IMG/VR virus record: IMGVR_UViG_3300031951_014640
Coordinates: 1-29,524 of that record
Length of the DNA: 29,524 bases
Source: a virus
Reading direction: 5' to 3' (one strand)
This document shows, piece after piece, positions 8,925 to 17,503 of the stretch (positions within the stretch are counted from its first letter, which is position 1; each line of letters opens with the position of its first letter). A program made the position numbers and the translations under genes. The notes under the pieces are model-generated. The model saw only the letters and a program-made list of their open reading frames with translations. It ran no database searches and was not told the DNA's origin.

Positions 8925-9778
8925 TATACGGGAGAATCCAAACTATAATCTTGATCTGGATACCAAACTGCAGCTCTGTGCATAACTCTTTTTTCTAACG
9001 ACACAAATTTATAACGCTTATGTATACCATGCCATTGATCAGAAATAGTAATATCACCATCATCCCATTCATGTGTGTAAACATATTTGTCTTGTATTGT
9101 ATATTCTCCTAACCATTTAATAAGTTCAGTTGCCTCATCTTGTGGCATACCAACAAATCCTCTTACTTGTAAGAACGGAAAATACATACCTTCAACACCT
9201 GTCTGTGGACTTACATAAACTAAGGGATGAAAAAATTCTTCATCATCTGCCCAACTTGAGGCTTTTGAACCATCGTGTCTTGTTCCACCTGTTATTATCA
9301 TTTTCAAATCTTTAATAACATTTCTAAAAGTTTTAGGTAAGTCTCTATAAGATAGTATGTTGTTATTGTAACTAGTAGAGGAACCTGCAGTGCCTCTTTC
9401 TCCGTGTAACCAAATAATTGGATCTCTTACTTTACGCCAAGTTAAATTAGCGTGCCAATCAAAATCTCCTGGATTAGCACCCACACCTGGTTTACCATGT
9501 TCATTTAATTCTGCGGTAACACGGCATATTAATCCGTCTGGGTCAAGTCTTGTGTGTTCAAAATTAGGATCATCCTTTTTAAATAATGGAACACAATCCT
9601 TAAACATTTTAAGAATTTCTAATTCTTTGTCCAAACTAAGTTTTTGTTTTTTAACGACAACCAAAGTATAACGACTAATTAACTTAGCTATCTTGTTTAT
9701 GTGTTCCTGAGTCGCATAATTTAAGTCAAAGTCATCAATAATGACAGTCCAACCATTTTCATGCATTCTATAATTCAT
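8924..9778 (-). CDS. TauD/TfdA-family dioxygenase-like protein with HXN in place of HXD
   Basis: At 284 residues this matches the length of TauD/TfdA family 2-oxoglutarate dioxygenases. The metal motif region reads DFDWHANLTW (H109, N111), aligned with the WHTDVTF-type motif, so the carboxylate ligand is Asn. The distal half has DQWHGIHKR (H250 or H253) and an MHRAAVWYP segment with R268, as in the family. The ATG at 9778 follows GGGAG at a spacing of about five bases. It is the first gene of the minus-strand operon behind a CATAAATA late-type promoter. Asn in this place would change or abolish normal Fe(II) chemistry, so catalytic activity is uncertain. Confidence 0.72.
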   Translation of the reverse strand: MNYRMHENGWTVIIDDFDLNYATQEHINKIAKLISRYTLVVVKKQKLSLDKELEILKMFKDCVPLFKKDDPNFEHTRLDPDGLICRVTAELNEHGKPGVGANPGDFDWHANLTWRKVRDPIIWLHGERGTAGSSTSYNNNILSYRDLPKTFRNVIKDLKMIITGGTRHDGSKASSWADDEEFFHPLVYVSPQTGVEGMYFPFLQVRGFVGMPQDEATELIKWLGEYTIQDKYVYTHEWDDGDITISDQWHGIHKRYKFVSLEKRVMHRAAVWYPDQDYSLDSPV

Positions 9779-9807
9779 TTGTACTCCCTATAATCTTTAA
9801 GTTGATT

Positions 9808-9824
9808 TATTTATGCTATAAATA
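9808..9824. promoter_or_regulatory. Back-to-back T4-type late promoters
   Basis: The plus strand has TATAAATA at 9817-9824, an exact T4 late octamer, and the minus strand has CATAAATA at 9815-9808, one base off. They lie in the 70-base gap between the divergent genes at 9778 and 9849. Both genes have Shine-Dalgarno sequences (GGGAG for the minus gene, AAAGGA for the plus gene) downstream of the predicted start sites, so the spacing works for both. Confidence 0.65.
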
Positions 9825-9848
9825 AGTGCGTCTATTTAAAGGATACAT

Positions 9849-10535
9849 GTGGCAAATTTTGAATACTATTACAACAATGTTCCGAATGTTGGTCTCTGCA
9901 GAAACAATTTAATTTACACAAGTTTGATGTCCGAAGATAAAAAGACATTTGTAAAATGGTATCATAATGATACAGATTATCATAAAGGTCAAAATCAAGT
10001 AGTTGATCCAGAAAAAATGCAGGAAAAATGGGAGCGTGAAGTAAAGTTTTTAAAGTTAATGCATGACGCTTATCCAATGCATGTTCCTTTTATACTTGAT
10101 ATAGATTATAACGATAAGAAAATTTACTTACAAGTAGATGGATCAGATTTTTGGGAACAAGCTGAATGTGATATGAAAAACTTTGATAAAGTTTTACCAA
10201 ACTGGCAAGATCAAATGCTTGAAATAATTAAAGCACATAAAGTTTTAGGATTACACAAATATAGTATGCATCCAAGTAGTTATTTTGTGGTTGATAATAA
10301 ATTAAAAAGCATTAATTATTTTTTTACGTATTTCCATACCGAACCATCAATAAGTATTAAGGATGTAGAAAGTCATATACATTTAAATAGACAAGCTGAA
10401 ATTAAGAAACACTTACGCAATTTTGGAATAGAATGGGATAGACCGCAGCCTTGGAGTATAATGGATCAACTTTGTTGGGAAAGTTTCAGAACTAATTATC
10501 CTACAGATTTTATTGAAAAAGCAAAAAGTGTTTAA
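9849..10535 (+). CDS. Kinase-like protein of unknown function (paralogue B)
   Basis: 228 residues starting with GTG at 9849, five bases after AAAGGA; an overlapping ATG two bases upstream is in another frame. It resembles the product of 4313-5023: FEYYYNN near the start, a KWEREVKFLK helix, NWQDQMLEIIK, KYSMHPSSYFVV and a NKLKSINYF strand occur in the same order. The Lys in FVKWYH and the Glu in EREVKF could correspond to the nucleotide-binding Lys/Glu pair of kinase-like folds, and HPSSYFVVDNK to the catalytic-loop region, but key Asp residues are missing or displaced. It begins a plus-strand operon of five genes. No function can be given with confidence. Confidence 0.6.
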   Translation: MANFEYYYNNVPNVGLCRNNLIYTSLMSEDKKTFVKWYHNDTDYHKGQNQVVDPEKMQEKWEREVKFLKLMHDAYPMHVPFILDIDYNDKKIYLQVDGSDFWEQAECDMKNFDKVLPNWQDQMLEIIKAHKVLGLHKYSMHPSSYFVVDNKLKSINYFFTYFHTEPSISIKDVESHIHLNRQAEIKKHLRNFGIEWDRPQPWSIMDQLCWESFRTNYPTDFIEKAKSV

Positions 10536-11085
10536 AGTTATACCTTGGTCTCCAAACTTAGATTTACAGTTGTTCTATAAGGAGGCAGCAAATAGAGGCT
10601 TTACAAATAACTCAAGTGAAAGAGTCTTAGTTGATTGTTTTAGAAATGAAAGAGAATGGGCTGTATGGATATTATATTATAACGATCAGCCTGTAGGAAG
10701 CGTTGCCGCTCATAGCTTTGATGATGTTATGGGAGAAAACAGTTATAGAATTGCAGCAAGAACATGTGTGTTTACGGATAGATTACCTAAACTTAGTTTA
10801 AGAACAAAAAATCAAATAATAACTCATCAACATGCAACTAGTCAATTTTTAATACCTACATGCATCAATTGGGCACCAAAAGGAAGTAAATTATACATCA
10901 CAAGTAACGAAGGAGAAGCAGGTACTCAAAAATTAGTACATAAAATTTTTGCTCCTGCTATGGAAGAGACAGGGCAAATGCGAAAAATTAAAACTGTTTA
11001 TTATAGGGGAGTAGAACAAACAGTTTGGGAAATATTTCCTAATTTATTTTTACAAGAATTAGAAAAATACGAAAAATGGACTTAG
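10513..11085 (+). CDS. GNAT-like acyltransferase-like protein
   Basis: 190 residues from a TTG at 10513, or 185 from a GTG at 10528; neither has a clear ribosome binding site and both overlap the end of the previous gene. The segment EWAVWILYYNDQPVGSVAAH, followed by a strand and a long helix, matches strands 2 to 4 of a GNAT acetyltransferase. The acetyl-CoA-binding Q/RXXGXG/A loop is not obvious; NEGEAGTQKLVHK near residue 140 is the closest. The gene overlaps the PP-loop gene downstream by ten bases, so the products are probably made together. Acetyl transfer is possible but unproven. Confidence 0.55.
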   Translation: MKKQKVFKVIPWSPNLDLQLFYKEAANRGFTNNSSERVLVDCFRNEREWAVWILYYNDQPVGSVAAHSFDDVMGENSYRIAARTCVFTDRLPKLSLRTKNQIITHQHATSQFLIPTCINWAPKGSKLYITSNEGEAGTQKLVHKIFAPAMEETGQMRKIKTVYYRGVEQTVWEIFPNLFLQELEKYEKWT

Positions 11086-11825
11086 ATTATAAAATTTATG
11101 ATGGCATCAAAATTGGACTTTATAAAAAAGGTCCTGTTGGTATTGGTATCAGCGGCGGTGCTGATAGCGCAATATTACTTTACATTTTAATGTCAACTGT
11201 TGTAGAGACAATTCACATATATAATATGATGGCTGAATTTCGTAGACCTGCTTTAGAAAACCATGTTAGAGATGTAATCGACAAATGCTCAGAATTGACT
11301 GGCAACACAAATTTTATTATACATCAAAACTTTGTAGAGCCTGATGAATCTGCTGAATATTATATTAATATGTTACAGAATGCTATTAATAAAAGAGAAG
11401 TCGATATAATTTACTTAGGATTGACTAAATTTCCACCCGCAGAAGAATTTTTACAATGGCCAGTTGAACAACAACCTGACTGGCATAACAAATTTAGATC
11501 GTATGAAGAAGAAAAACCTTTATTTGGATTTACAATACCAGTAGATTTAGCTGAAGATTTTAAAACAGTCCCTTTAACAATAGATGGAAATCCAATTCAA
11601 AATTTATCTATAGGTTCTGAGGCTTATATACCGTTATTCAACCATGACAAAAAAGATATTGCTAAACTTTATAATTTTTTTAATGTAACTGATAAGCTAT
11701 TACCTGTAACTAGAAGTTGCGAAAATGATAAGCACATCGGATCACACTGCAAAAATTGCTGGTGGTGCTATGAAAGAAAATGGGGCTTTGGATATTTTGA
11801 ATCACCATTTGAGGATATAAATTAA
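11076..11825 (+). CDS. QueC-like PP-loop ATPase (paralogue 2 of 3)
   Basis: The PP-loop SGGADS is at residues 26-31, and the C-terminal cysteines C215, C225, C228 and C231 (CX9CX2CX2C) sit in SCEN...HCKNCWWCYERKWGFGY. This matches QueC architecture (ATP-dependent conversion of a carboxylate to amide or nitrile, with a structural zinc). It is most like the copy at 24914-25600, sharing SGGADSA, TRSCE, CWWC and WGFGY, and more distant from the copy at 1332. The start ATG overlaps the upstream stop, and its own stop overlaps the next start (TAATG). The lack of other 7-deazaguanine genes nearby means the substrate may differ from preQ0 precursors. Confidence 0.8.
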   Translation: MDLDYKIYDGIKIGLYKKGPVGIGISGGADSAILLYILMSTVVETIHIYNMMAEFRRPALENHVRDVIDKCSELTGNTNFIIHQNFVEPDESAEYYINMLQNAINKREVDIIYLGLTKFPPAEEFLQWPVEQQPDWHNKFRSYEEEKPLFGFTIPVDLAEDFKTVPLTIDGNPIQNLSIGSEAYIPLFNHDKKDIAKLYNFFNVTDKLLPVTRSCENDKHIGSHCKNCWWCYERKWGFGYFESPFEDIN

Positions 11826-13267
11826 TGGATTATTTAATAAAAAAAGAAAAGAAAATTGTTTACTGTATACTTGATAATATTGAAGAATTTTATAGTACAA
11901 CATCTCAAGAAATTGCTAGAAACGTAAGCGATTTTTTTCTGTCGTTAGTAGTTTCTAAAAACTATGATATAATAATTGATAAGAACACAGATGCTTTATT
12001 AGAAAGAGCCGCACAAGATAATTTTTATACTCATGCAGTTGTAGTCATTACGGGTACCCATACTGGTTTATCCGAAAGATTATTACAAGCAATAGAAAAA
12101 AAATGTAATGAATTTTTTACTTTATCTGGTCATGTACTTGATAGGGGTGACGCTTACTACGAAATTCATAATCAATTTTTCATAGTAAATTTAGATGAAT
12201 ATAAAAGATTAGGAAAACCTAAAATGGGTGAAGTATCTTGGAATGAAGTTCATGAAAAAATAGAACCTATACGAAGTGAAGAATGTGTACGTGGTGATAA
12301 AGAGATACCAGTATGGATTAAAAATGGTTTTACGAACAAAACTTATAAACACAAACGTCATGGTTGGAATTTTTTTAAGGTTGGTTTAGAAAACAATGCG
12401 GTATTTTGTGACGTAGGTGACGAAATTAGAAATGAAAAAAACTACTTATATTATGAATATGATCATGTATTTTACAGACATGTTCCTAATTTATTTGACT
12501 ATCAGTTAATATGCAATAATATGGTAACTCCGTGGAATAGCGATATCATTTTAGAAAATGAAACAATAGAAGAAGATGCACTAGATCATTATGTTACTAC
12601 TGGTACAGGTCTTAATTGGATATACAATATTACACAATTAGGATATCATGAAAATACAAAAGTAACTTTTGTTGACAATAGTTATGCAGTGTTAAATTTT
12701 ATGAAATCTTTAATAGAAACGTGGGACGGCAAAGATTACGATATATTCTATATGGAACAATTAAAATTTGTACCTTACGGGTACAATTTAGATTTAGAAA
12801 AACATAAAGAAAATATAAAAATTTGGTTTACAGATTTTCAAAAAAGATTTGAAAATTTTACTGATGTTTGGAATACAATAAAGAAACTTAAATTCAATTT
12901 TGTGCTTTTAGATTTTTTTGCTAACAAAAACTTATCATTTATTGATCCAAAGGAAATTACATTTGTTAATGTAAGTGATGTTTTTAATCATGTTCCATAT
13001 GCACATATTGCACCAGTTAAATTTAGAGTAGCAAGAGAAAATTTTTTAATTACGACTATTAAAAACATTGGTCCTAAAATTTATTTTCACATATCTTTTA
13101 GACTAGGATTCGTTTATAAAACTAATTTAAGTACAGAAGAAAGAATAAGATTTGGTAGAATTAATGCTTTTGTTCTTTGGGATATAAATGAATTTAATAC
13201 ACCAACTTGGCAAATAAAAAATTGGAAAAGCTTGTGCCCTATAACGGGGGATGTGAGAATATTATGA
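11825..13267 (+). CDS. Large protein of unknown function, possible methyltransferase-like C-terminal half
   Basis: I do not recognise this 480-residue protein. The N-terminal part has alternating strands and helices and a VVVITGTHTG strand-turn. The middle contains several Tyr/Phe-rich strands. From about residue 255 a TTGTGLNWIYN glycine-containing turn, then KVTFVDNSYAVLNF some twenty residues later, resembles motifs I and II (acidic end of strand 2) of a class I methyltransferase, but the match is weak. It is coupled to the PP-loop gene upstream (1-base overlap) and the oxygenase gene downstream (ATGA overlap), so it belongs to the same functional block. No transmembrane segment or signal peptide is seen. 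Confidence 0.55.
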   Translation: MDYLIKKEKKIVYCILDNIEEFYSTTSQEIARNVSDFFLSLVVSKNYDIIIDKNTDALLERAAQDNFYTHAVVVITGTHTGLSERLLQAIEKKCNEFFTLSGHVLDRGDAYYEIHNQFFIVNLDEYKRLGKPKMGEVSWNEVHEKIEPIRSEECVRGDKEIPVWIKNGFTNKTYKHKRHGWNFFKVGLENNAVFCDVGDEIRNEKNYLYYEYDHVFYRHVPNLFDYQLICNNMVTPWNSDIILENETIEEDALDHYVTTGTGLNWIYNITQLGYHENTKVTFVDNSYAVLNFMKSLIETWDGKDYDIFYMEQLKFVPYGYNLDLEKHKENIKIWFTDFQKRFENFTDVWNTIKKLKFNFVLLDFFANKNLSFIDPKEITFVNVSDVFNHVPYAHIAPVKFRVARENFLITTIKNIGPKIYFHISFRLGFVYKTNLSTEERIRFGRINAFVLWDINEFNTPTWQIKNWKSLCPITGDVRIL

Positions 13268-13920
13268 CAAGAGAATATTTTTTTTCAGAAGGAAAGTATT
13301 TAAAGCTTGATATAGAGGTACCCTATAAAGAAATACTAAAAGAAGCTTTTGCATTAATCGATAAGTTCACACCACATCGTCAAGGAGAATATGCTCATGA
13401 TGGTTGGGAAGGATTGACGATACACGGGTTAGAATGGAATAAACATGAAAATTTTGATACATATGGCTATGCAAAAGGAAAAGACGCAAGCAACGATTAT
13501 AGATGGACAGAAATCGCAGACCTTTGTCCTGTAACTACCAATTGGTTACAAAATTATTTCCCATGTAAAAAATATGGTCGAGTAAGATTTATGTTACTTA
13601 GAGCCGGTGGCGAAATAGCAATGCATAATGATTCTCCGAGCGGTATAAAATTGATAGAGAACATCAATGTTGCGTTAAACAATCCAAAAGGATGTAAGTG
13701 GATTTGGGGAGACGGAGAAGAATTAATTATGGAAGAGGGCGGAGTCTACGCAATGAATTTAGCGTATGATCATAGTGTCGTTAACAAGAGTAATGAAGAT
13801 AGAATACATATTATAATTGCACGACATGATGGATTAGATGAATGGAAAACTTTAATGAATGAAGCGGCAGTTAAACAAGGTGTTACAGGACAATATAAAG
13901 TAATAGATGATTTACCTTAG
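13264..13920 (+). CDS. 2-oxoglutarate/Fe(II) oxygenase-like protein
   Basis: 218 residues from the ATG at 13264, which overlaps the upstream stop as ATGA and follows GTGAG seven bases earlier. A longer frame from 13207 would overlap by 61 bases and is unlikely. The metal set is H121-N-D123 (AMHNDSP), H170 (YDHSVVN) and R180 (EDRIHIIIARHD), in family order. The sequence is strand-rich between them, with a GGEIAM strand before the motif and a GGVYAMN strand before the second His. It ends the plus-strand block and overlaps the convergent radical SAM gene by four bases. Substrate unknown. Confidence 0.7.
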   Translation: MTREYFFSEGKYLKLDIEVPYKEILKEAFALIDKFTPHRQGEYAHDGWEGLTIHGLEWNKHENFDTYGYAKGKDASNDYRWTEIADLCPVTTNWLQNYFPCKKYGRVRFMLLRAGGEIAMHNDSPSGIKLIENINVALNNPKGCKWIWGDGEELIMEEGGVYAMNLAYDHSVVNKSNEDRIHIIIARHDGLDEWKTLMNEAAVKQGVTGQYKVIDDLP

Positions 13921-14954
13921 TGTAAGTTTGCACAATTTTTCACACAAATCCAAGGCTTTTGTTTAAAGTCAGTTGTAAGATTCCATACCTCATCATTAAC
14001 TATATCATCTAAAGAATAATTGTTTAAGTTCAATTTACTGAACGAATTAAAATTTGTTTTTGTATTCTCTACCAGTTTATTTCTTAAGTCATGTATAGCA
14101 GAGTTTACCTTTAATGGTTCTTCTAAAATATCTGAACCTACCCAGCAGCAAGGTACAACGTTCCCAACACAATCTATATAAATTTCATTTTTTAATTTAC
14201 ATTTAGGTTCAATTTTAGAAACTGTAACTATCTTATCCCAAATTGTTAAATCTTTTTGAATGTCCTCTAATTTTAACATACTTATTTTTTTATAAGGTTG
14301 TATCGTAGCGGGTTCTAAATTATATTCAAACTCTCCTTTTTTGTTTAATACAGGAAAGTTATTCATATCATAAAATCTTTGGGTCGATTTAAAATTTATT
14401 GATTTAAATCCTATTGTCAACATCTGTTCTTCAAAATCTTTTAATTCATTTTCATTATGTTTAAAAACTAGACAGTCAATTGTTGCAGTTCCACCGTTAT
14501 TGATAAATGATTTAGCATTTTCAATAATTTTATGCCAATCTGTCCCTCGTCTGTATAATACATGGCTATCAGCAAATCCATCGATGCCAAAAACTACTTC
14601 ATGATTGTCCTTCAAAACTTTTGCTAAATTAGACCACCACTGTATTGTTCTAGCACTGCCATTTGTATGAATACCAATTTTTGCGTTGCTATATTGTCGC
14701 ACATATTCCATAATTTCTAAACAGTCCTGAGCAATTATAGGATCTCCGTAATTACCGCATGCGTAGAAATGATCTAATCTTTGCAAAGTTTGAGGATTCA
14801 TCCATTGTTTAAATTTTTCTAAACTAATTTCATTTTTACCGACGAATGGTCTTGCCTCCCCTCCATTATAATTTCTAGCACACATAGGACAACTGGCTTG
14901 ACATTTATCAGTCAATTCAATATGAATACTTGAAAAATTATTAGGATAATTCAT
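13917..14954 (-). CDS. Radical SAM/SPASM protein
   Basis: The radical SAM cluster is C18, C22 and C25 (TDKCQASCPMC). A C-terminal SPASM-like region has CKLKNEIYIDCVGNVVPCCW and then PWICVKNC, enough cysteines for one or two auxiliary clusters. At 345 residues it fits peptide-modifying SPASM enzymes such as those acting on RiPP precursors or on proteins. A CGNYGDP segment takes the place of the GGEP strand. Its ATG overlaps the stop of the methyltransferase gene upstream. Together with the genes at 14951, 15529 and 16484 it forms one minus-strand operon. Confidence 0.8.
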   Translation of the reverse strand: MNYPNNFSSIHIELTDKCQASCPMCARNYNGGEARPFVGKNEISLEKFKQWMNPQTLQRLDHFYACGNYGDPIIAQDCLEIMEYVRQYSNAKIGIHTNGSARTIQWWSNLAKVLKDNHEVVFGIDGFADSHVLYRRGTDWHKIIENAKSFINNGGTATIDCLVFKHNENELKDFEEQMLTIGFKSINFKSTQRFYDMNNFPVLNKKGEFEYNLEPATIQPYKKISMLKLEDIQKDLTIWDKIVTVSKIEPKCKLKNEIYIDCVGNVVPCCWVGSDILEEPLKVNSAIHDLRNKLVENTKTNFNSFSKLNLNNYSLDDIVNDEVWNLTTDFKQKPWICVKNCANLH

Positions 14955-15544
14955 TTATGTTTTCCAATAATCATATATCTGTCATATAATGGTAAACTTA
15001 ATACACTAGAGTGTAAAATTTTTAATTTACTTTGCTCCATAAATTCTTCAATACTATCAGCAGTTCTTATATGCTCATGTATATTGTAATTATTACTTTG
15101 TAATACAATCAAACTGTTATAGTGCAAACAAGTTAACCATTGTTCATATTGGTCCTGTGTTATATGTTCGCAACTAGTGTTAATTGCAACATCAGCATCA
15201 CTGCGTAGATTACACATATCGGCTGTAACTGCATGAAATCTTCCTGCTGTGTGTTCAATTTTATTCATTGTGTTTGCAATTTCTTCACATTTAGGATCTA
15301 TATCTATGCTACGAATTGACTTTACAGGATATGCTGCGTGAAAAAGCATACTAGCCAATACACCGTTCCAACCACCAAATATATCTATAGTGACTGGCTT
15401 ACCTACAAACACACCTAATTCTTTTATTAGCCATTCTTTGCTTTTAATTTGACCCTTCCAAAAACTTTCTAATGTGCGTTTAGGATCTTCGCTATTACGA
15501 ATAGCATCCATCCAAAACATTATATGTTCTAAGTTAATTTGCAT
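14951..15544 (-). CDS. Class I SAM-dependent methyltransferase
   Basis: Motif I reads TIDIFGGWNGVLAS (D54 to G61), a divergent glycine loop, followed by IRSIDIDP (acidic residues D81/D83) and FHAVTADMC (post-II). This order identifies a Rossmann-fold methyltransferase of 197 residues. INTSCEHI takes the position of motif IV. The gene sits between two radical SAM genes with small overlaps on both sides (4 and 16 bases). No target-recognition domain is visible, so small-molecule or peptide methylation is more likely than DNA methylation, as an inference. Confidence 0.75.
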   Translation of the reverse strand: MQINLEHIMFWMDAIRNSEDPKRTLESFWKGQIKSKEWLIKELGVFVGKPVTIDIFGGWNGVLASMLFHAAYPVKSIRSIDIDPKCEEIANTMNKIEHTAGRFHAVTADMCNLRSDADVAINTSCEHITQDQYEQWLTCLHYNSLIVLQSNNYNIHEHIRTADSIEEFMEQSKLKILHSSVLSLPLYDRYMIIGKHK

Positions 15545-16512
15545 TTTGGTATTTTACTGTCTGCACTACTTACACATCGTTGGGTTATACAAGGCATTGC
15601 GTTGCCAAATAAACTGAACCCTTTATCAAGAGTTCCTAATCTAAAATCGCTACAACTGTAGCCTCGCTTTACTTCATCGCCTCTTATTATAACACTTTGA
15701 TAGCCGCTATTACAAGTCCAATTGGTAAATTGGTTAAAGCCGAAAGCATTAAATCTTTCGGCTTGATCAAAATTATATGCAATATTATTAGAATCATACA
15801 ATCGTATTTGATATATGTTTTGTTCATTCACTTGTTGCGGAAAACCATTTTGCATGATATCAATCATTTCACTAGTGTAACCATCTACTATTGCACTAGC
15901 ACTTTCATTACTTTGTGGTTTTAGTGTTACGTTTATTCCTTTGTCTGCAAATCGTTGACATCTTTCATATAATTGATAAAATTCATTTGGAACCATAACT
16001 TGATTGATAGTTACATAAACATTTTCTGCCATCAAATGTAGGCACTTCTCTGCAAATTCATCCTCATTGCTAAACTCATGATGAAAACTTGCTGTTATTG
16101 ATTTTCTTTGTAATAATTCACCTGCTGTTGCCCATTTACTCCACCATTTTTTACTTGGGCTTAAGTTTGTAGTCATATGAATACTTTGATAGGGAGTTAT
16201 ACCATCTTCTAGACACTTTATTAATTCAGTTAAGTGTTTGTAAGCAGTAGGTTCTCCGCCACTAAATGACCAATGAAAATTAGTGAAGTTGTTTTGTCTT
16301 GCTTGAGTTTTAATTTGATTAATTGTGTTTTTGTAAACTTCTAATGATTGATAGTCGGGAGTGCTTGAATTTGCATATGGCCAACAATAACTACATTTAT
16401 AATTGCAAAATCGACCAAGTATCCAACTCACAGAAAAAAGCGGATACTCTAGCATTGTTTGCTGCCCGAACTTAACTATTTTTTCAAACGGGACGTTCAT
16501 AAAATCTGTCAA
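15529..16512 (-). CDS. Radical SAM protein with C-terminal cysteine region
   Basis: C36, C40 and C43 (RFCNYKCSYCWPY) form the radical SAM cluster, and FSGGEPTAYKHL is the GGEP strand. C-terminal cysteines in TCNSGYQ, YSCSDF, MPCITQRC and PKCKLT suggest an auxiliary Fe-S cluster. The first strand (SVSWILGRFCNYKC) resembles the truncated gene at the left edge of the window. It overlaps the glycosyltransferase-like gene upstream by 29 bases and the methyltransferase downstream by 16. At 327 residues it is of ordinary length. Substrate unknown. Confidence 0.8.
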   Translation of the reverse strand: MTDFMNVPFEKIVKFGQQTMLEYPLFSVSWILGRFCNYKCSYCWPYANSSTPDYQSLEVYKNTINQIKTQARQNNFTNFHWSFSGGEPTAYKHLTELIKCLEDGITPYQSIHMTTNLSPSKKWWSKWATAGELLQRKSITASFHHEFSNEDEFAEKCLHLMAENVYVTINQVMVPNEFYQLYERCQRFADKGINVTLKPQSNESASAIVDGYTSEMIDIMQNGFPQQVNEQNIYQIRLYDSNNIAYNFDQAERFNAFGFNQFTNWTCNSGYQSVIIRGDEVKRGYSCSDFRLGTLDKGFSLFGNAMPCITQRCVSSADSKIPKCKLT

Positions 16513-17395
16513 TATCTTCTTGTCTCTTTCCTGCTAAAAATTCTTCTGCACTACGTATAGGTGCTTTATAATTTAATTTAAATTGTGTGCTTTCTTCTGG
16601 GCTTAATATATCAGTGATTAATTTGTAGTTTAGTAGTTTACCAAGCTTATTACATTCTTCTACTATATTGCTGTTTACTAATCCAAAATACTGATTAAAT
16701 ATTTCATCAAGCTGTTCAAAATCATTTAATACTTTAATGTCATGTCCACGCAATAATAAAAATGCTCCTAATCTTGCACCATAAATCGACCAAATACCAT
16801 TCTTAGTATCACTACCAACATGCATCCAATTATAAAGTCTATAAAGATTTCTCCAATCTATCTTATCAAAATCTTTATTACCGCTATCTAATAACTTCAT
16901 ACCATCTCTAAATCCTGCACGAAATGCTTGTAGTGGACTATGATTTATAACTGTGTGACTTGCAATTGCATTTAATTCAAGATATTTATCTAGCTCAAAA
17001 TCAACGCTATCTCCAACTTCATGTGTACGCATTTCTTTCAGTAGATGTACAGGCCAACATTTTACACCACCGTTGCCGTAACAATTATGGTTAACGATAT
17101 TTAGACTGCTCCAACTGAATACATAATCAGTCCAATCAAAGTGTGGCTTAGTCCAAATATTAAATCTCCATAAACTAGATAATACATGATTGTCACCATC
17201 GATAATGATTACCCTATCCGTTTTGGCTAATTCTGCACAAGCTTTATGTGCAGCATCACTGCCTTTCACTCCATGTACTCTTTTTGCTTTGGGTCGTATA
17301 GATAGTAAATGCTGATAATTTTCTTCAGCGTTTGGTTCATCATAACTTAGGAATACTACATCATAGACATTGGGATTCAACGCAAAAGTATTCAT
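16484..17395 (-). CDS. GT-A-like glycosyltransferase
   Basis: The N-terminus has YDVVFLSYDEPNAEENY followed by a strand-helix pattern, GVKGSDAAHKACAELA, and IIIDGDN with D66-G-D68, the DXD metal and nucleotide-sugar motif of GT-A folds. The 303-residue length fits a single-domain glycosyltransferase. It is the first gene of the minus-strand block. A TGTAAATA octamer at 17408-17401 ends five bases before the ATG, giving no room for a Shine-Dalgarno sequence. Similar proteins are familiar from marine T4-like phages. The acceptor is unknown. Confidence 0.65.
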   Translation of the reverse strand: MNTFALNPNVYDVVFLSYDEPNAEENYQHLLSIRPKAKRVHGVKGSDAAHKACAELAKTDRVIIIDGDNHVLSSLWRFNIWTKPHFDWTDYVFSWSSLNIVNHNCYGNGGVKCWPVHLLKEMRTHEVGDSVDFELDKYLELNAIASHTVINHSPLQAFRAGFRDGMKLLDSGNKDFDKIDWRNLYRLYNWMHVGSDTKNGIWSIYGARLGAFLLLRGHDIKVLNDFEQLDEIFNQYFGLVNSNIVEECNKLGKLLNYKLITDILSPEESTQFKLNYKAPIRSAEEFLAGKRQEDIDRFYERPV

Positions 17396-17400
17396 AACAC

Positions 17401-17408
17401 TATTTACA
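17401..17408 (-). promoter_or_regulatory. Candidate late-type promoter with leaderless start
   Basis: TGTAAATA on the minus strand is one base from the T4 late octamer and ends five bases before the ATG at 17395. The expected transcription start would fall on or next to the start codon. The same NNTAAATA-N5-ATG layout occurs at 24901 and 18943. On its own the match is weak. Confidence 0.35.
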
Positions 17409-17431
17409 TGTAGACTATTTTACCCAAACAA

Positions 17432-17461
17432 TTTACAAAAGCTAAATAACTAGATTATAAT
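17432..17461 (+). promoter_or_regulatory. Sigma70-type promoter of the ahpC operon
   Basis: TTTACA at 17432-17437 and TATAAT at 17456-17461 are separated by 18 bases. The transcript would start near 17468, about 36 bases before the ahpC ATG, with AAGGAGA at 17492-17498 as the ribosome binding site. Confidence 0.7.
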
Positions 17462-17503
17462 ATGTCATTTATTATAATTTCATTCACACATAAGGAGACA
17501 CAA

